From: Bacteroidetes bacterium UBA4009
GTDB lineage: Bacteria; Bacteroidota; Bacteroidia; NS11-12g; UBA9320
Length of the DNA stretch: 5,961 nt
NCBI GenBank assembly: GCA_002384205.1
Contig: DGBH01000183.1
Coordinates: 1 to 5,961, forward strand
Direction: 5' to 3'
The translations under genes and the position numbers were made by a program. A model generated the notes under the pieces. The model was not told the origin of the DNA and did no database searches. It was given only the letters and a program-made list of their open reading frames with translations. This document shows, in pieces, positions 5,335 through 5,961 of the stretch (the stretch's first letter is position 1; each line of letters begins with the position of its first letter).

Positions 5335-5557
5335 TGCAATAGGAACTGACCTTTAGTAGGTTACAAAACACATTTTGCTCAAAGTGACGCTTTTTTCGCA
5401 TTATTTATAGCTAATTATGATCGTATAGGAAATCCAATTAGATAAATTTCTCCCAAAATTCACATAACTATTTAGTCGCAATACTAACTTAACAACTAAA
5501 TCAATCATGACTAAAATAAAAATAGTAAGATTGATCTTTTTTCTTCATTTTTGAACT

Positions 5558-5961
5558 ATGATAAATAAAAAATCGATTTTAAGCGTTTTGCTCTTTTCGC
5601 TTCTCATCATTGCAGGATGTAAAGAAGAAGAAACCGCAGTGGTGCCAGCACCTACTAAAACTGCATTACTAAGTGCGTCACCTTGGATAACAACTGCCAT
5701 TACCATCAGCCCGGGTTTAGATTTAGGCGGAATTATTATTACGGATATCTATGCACTTTCGGATGCATGTGATAATGATAATTTAGCTATATACAAAAAC
5801 GATGGAACAGGTAATTATGATGAAGGTACTACAAAATGTGATCCTTTAGATCCTCAAACCTCTGCATTTAACTGGTCTTTTAATGCCGATGAAACACAAC
5901 TAATAGAAGATGGTCAAACCATCTACACTCTTAATGAGCTTACGGCGACTAGCATGAAACT
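5558..5961 (+). CDS. Lipocalin-like surface lipoprotein, 3' end outside the window
   Basis: The 134 visible residues begin MINKKSILSVLLFSLLIIAG followed by Cys21: a basic start, a hydrophobic core and a classic IAGC lipobox. The mature end is CKEEET. In flavobacteria, a Lys followed by two acidic residues after the lipidated Cys is a known surface export signal, so the protein is probably displayed on the outer face of the outer membrane. From about residue 36 the sequence fits Bacteroidota 'lipocalin-like' lipoproteins: LLSASPWITTAITI, then DACDNDNLAIYKNDGTGNYD, EGTTKCDPLDPQ and FNWSFNADETQL, which are short beta strands opening a small barrel. Cys71 and Cys94 could form a disulphide. The ligand is unknown for such proteins. 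The ATG at 5558 lacks a Shine-Dalgarno but the signal peptide fixes this start. The frame is open to the last base, so the end is missing. Confidence 0.85.
   Translation, partial: MINKKSILSVLLFSLLIIAGCKEEETAVVPAPTKTALLSASPWITTAITISPGLDLGGIIITDIYALSDACDNDNLAIYKNDGTGNYDEGTTKCDPLDPQTSAFNWSFNADETQLIEDGQTIYTLNELTATSMK

Noticed and set aside
5507..5554. A 15-codon reading frame (MTKIKIVRLIFFLHF) ending three bases before the ATG of the lipocalin-like gene, possibly a leader peptide.
   Set aside because: It is too short to support. No regulatory codon run or attenuator hairpin is seen, and it may be a chance frame in AT-rich DNA.

Overview
The window looks like a chromosomal segment of a Bacteroidota bacterium, most likely a flavobacterium. 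The signs are AT-rich DNA, no Shine-Dalgarno sequences at the starts, several promoter -7 boxes of the Bacteroidota type (TAnnTTTG), a tRNA without an encoded CCA, a surface-type lipoprotein whose Cys is followed by Lys and acidic residues, and gene families typical of this phylum. Genus or species cannot be told from the sequence alone.

Layout. The window opens with the last 21 bases of a tRNA (+) and a symmetric hairpin that can end transcription from both sides. A long minus-strand gene for a GT-C fold membrane glycosyltransferase converges on it (243-1589). The next 450 bases (1590-2041) hold no intact gene, but 1781-2028 is the frameshifted C-terminal remnant of a serine recombinase (resolvase/invertase type), missing its catalytic half. 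Directly beside it lies a minus-strand pair, a helical-repeat regulator with an N-terminal HTH-like domain (2894-4189) followed without any gap by an EamA/DMT transporter (2042-2893). A small unrecognised gene (4379-4696, +) is divergent from this pair. Convergent with the small gene is a minus-strand lipoprotein gene (4756-5241), and a second lipoprotein with a lipocalin-like domain starts at 5558 (+) and runs off the end.

The most interesting part is 2042-4696. The regulator and transporter are in the same reading frame and separated only by one stop codon (TAA directly followed by ATG). The 189-base divergent region holds four same-strand copies of TGGGC arranged as two tandem pairs. Each pair has an exact 11-base period, and the pairs lie 108 bases apart. 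One pair abuts the regulator's own -7 box and the other sits just upstream of the small gene's -7 box. The inferred model is a self-contained circuit: a regulator that controls itself and its exporter, and oppositely a small cytoplasmic protein. The layout recalls HTH-helical-repeat regulators coupled to an export step, but the ligand, the exported substrate and the role of the small protein cannot be read from the sequence.

The recombinase remnant beside this pair, the nearby tRNA and the shift in base composition suggest an accessory region that has been rearranged. No attachment-site duplication of the tRNA end was found in the window.
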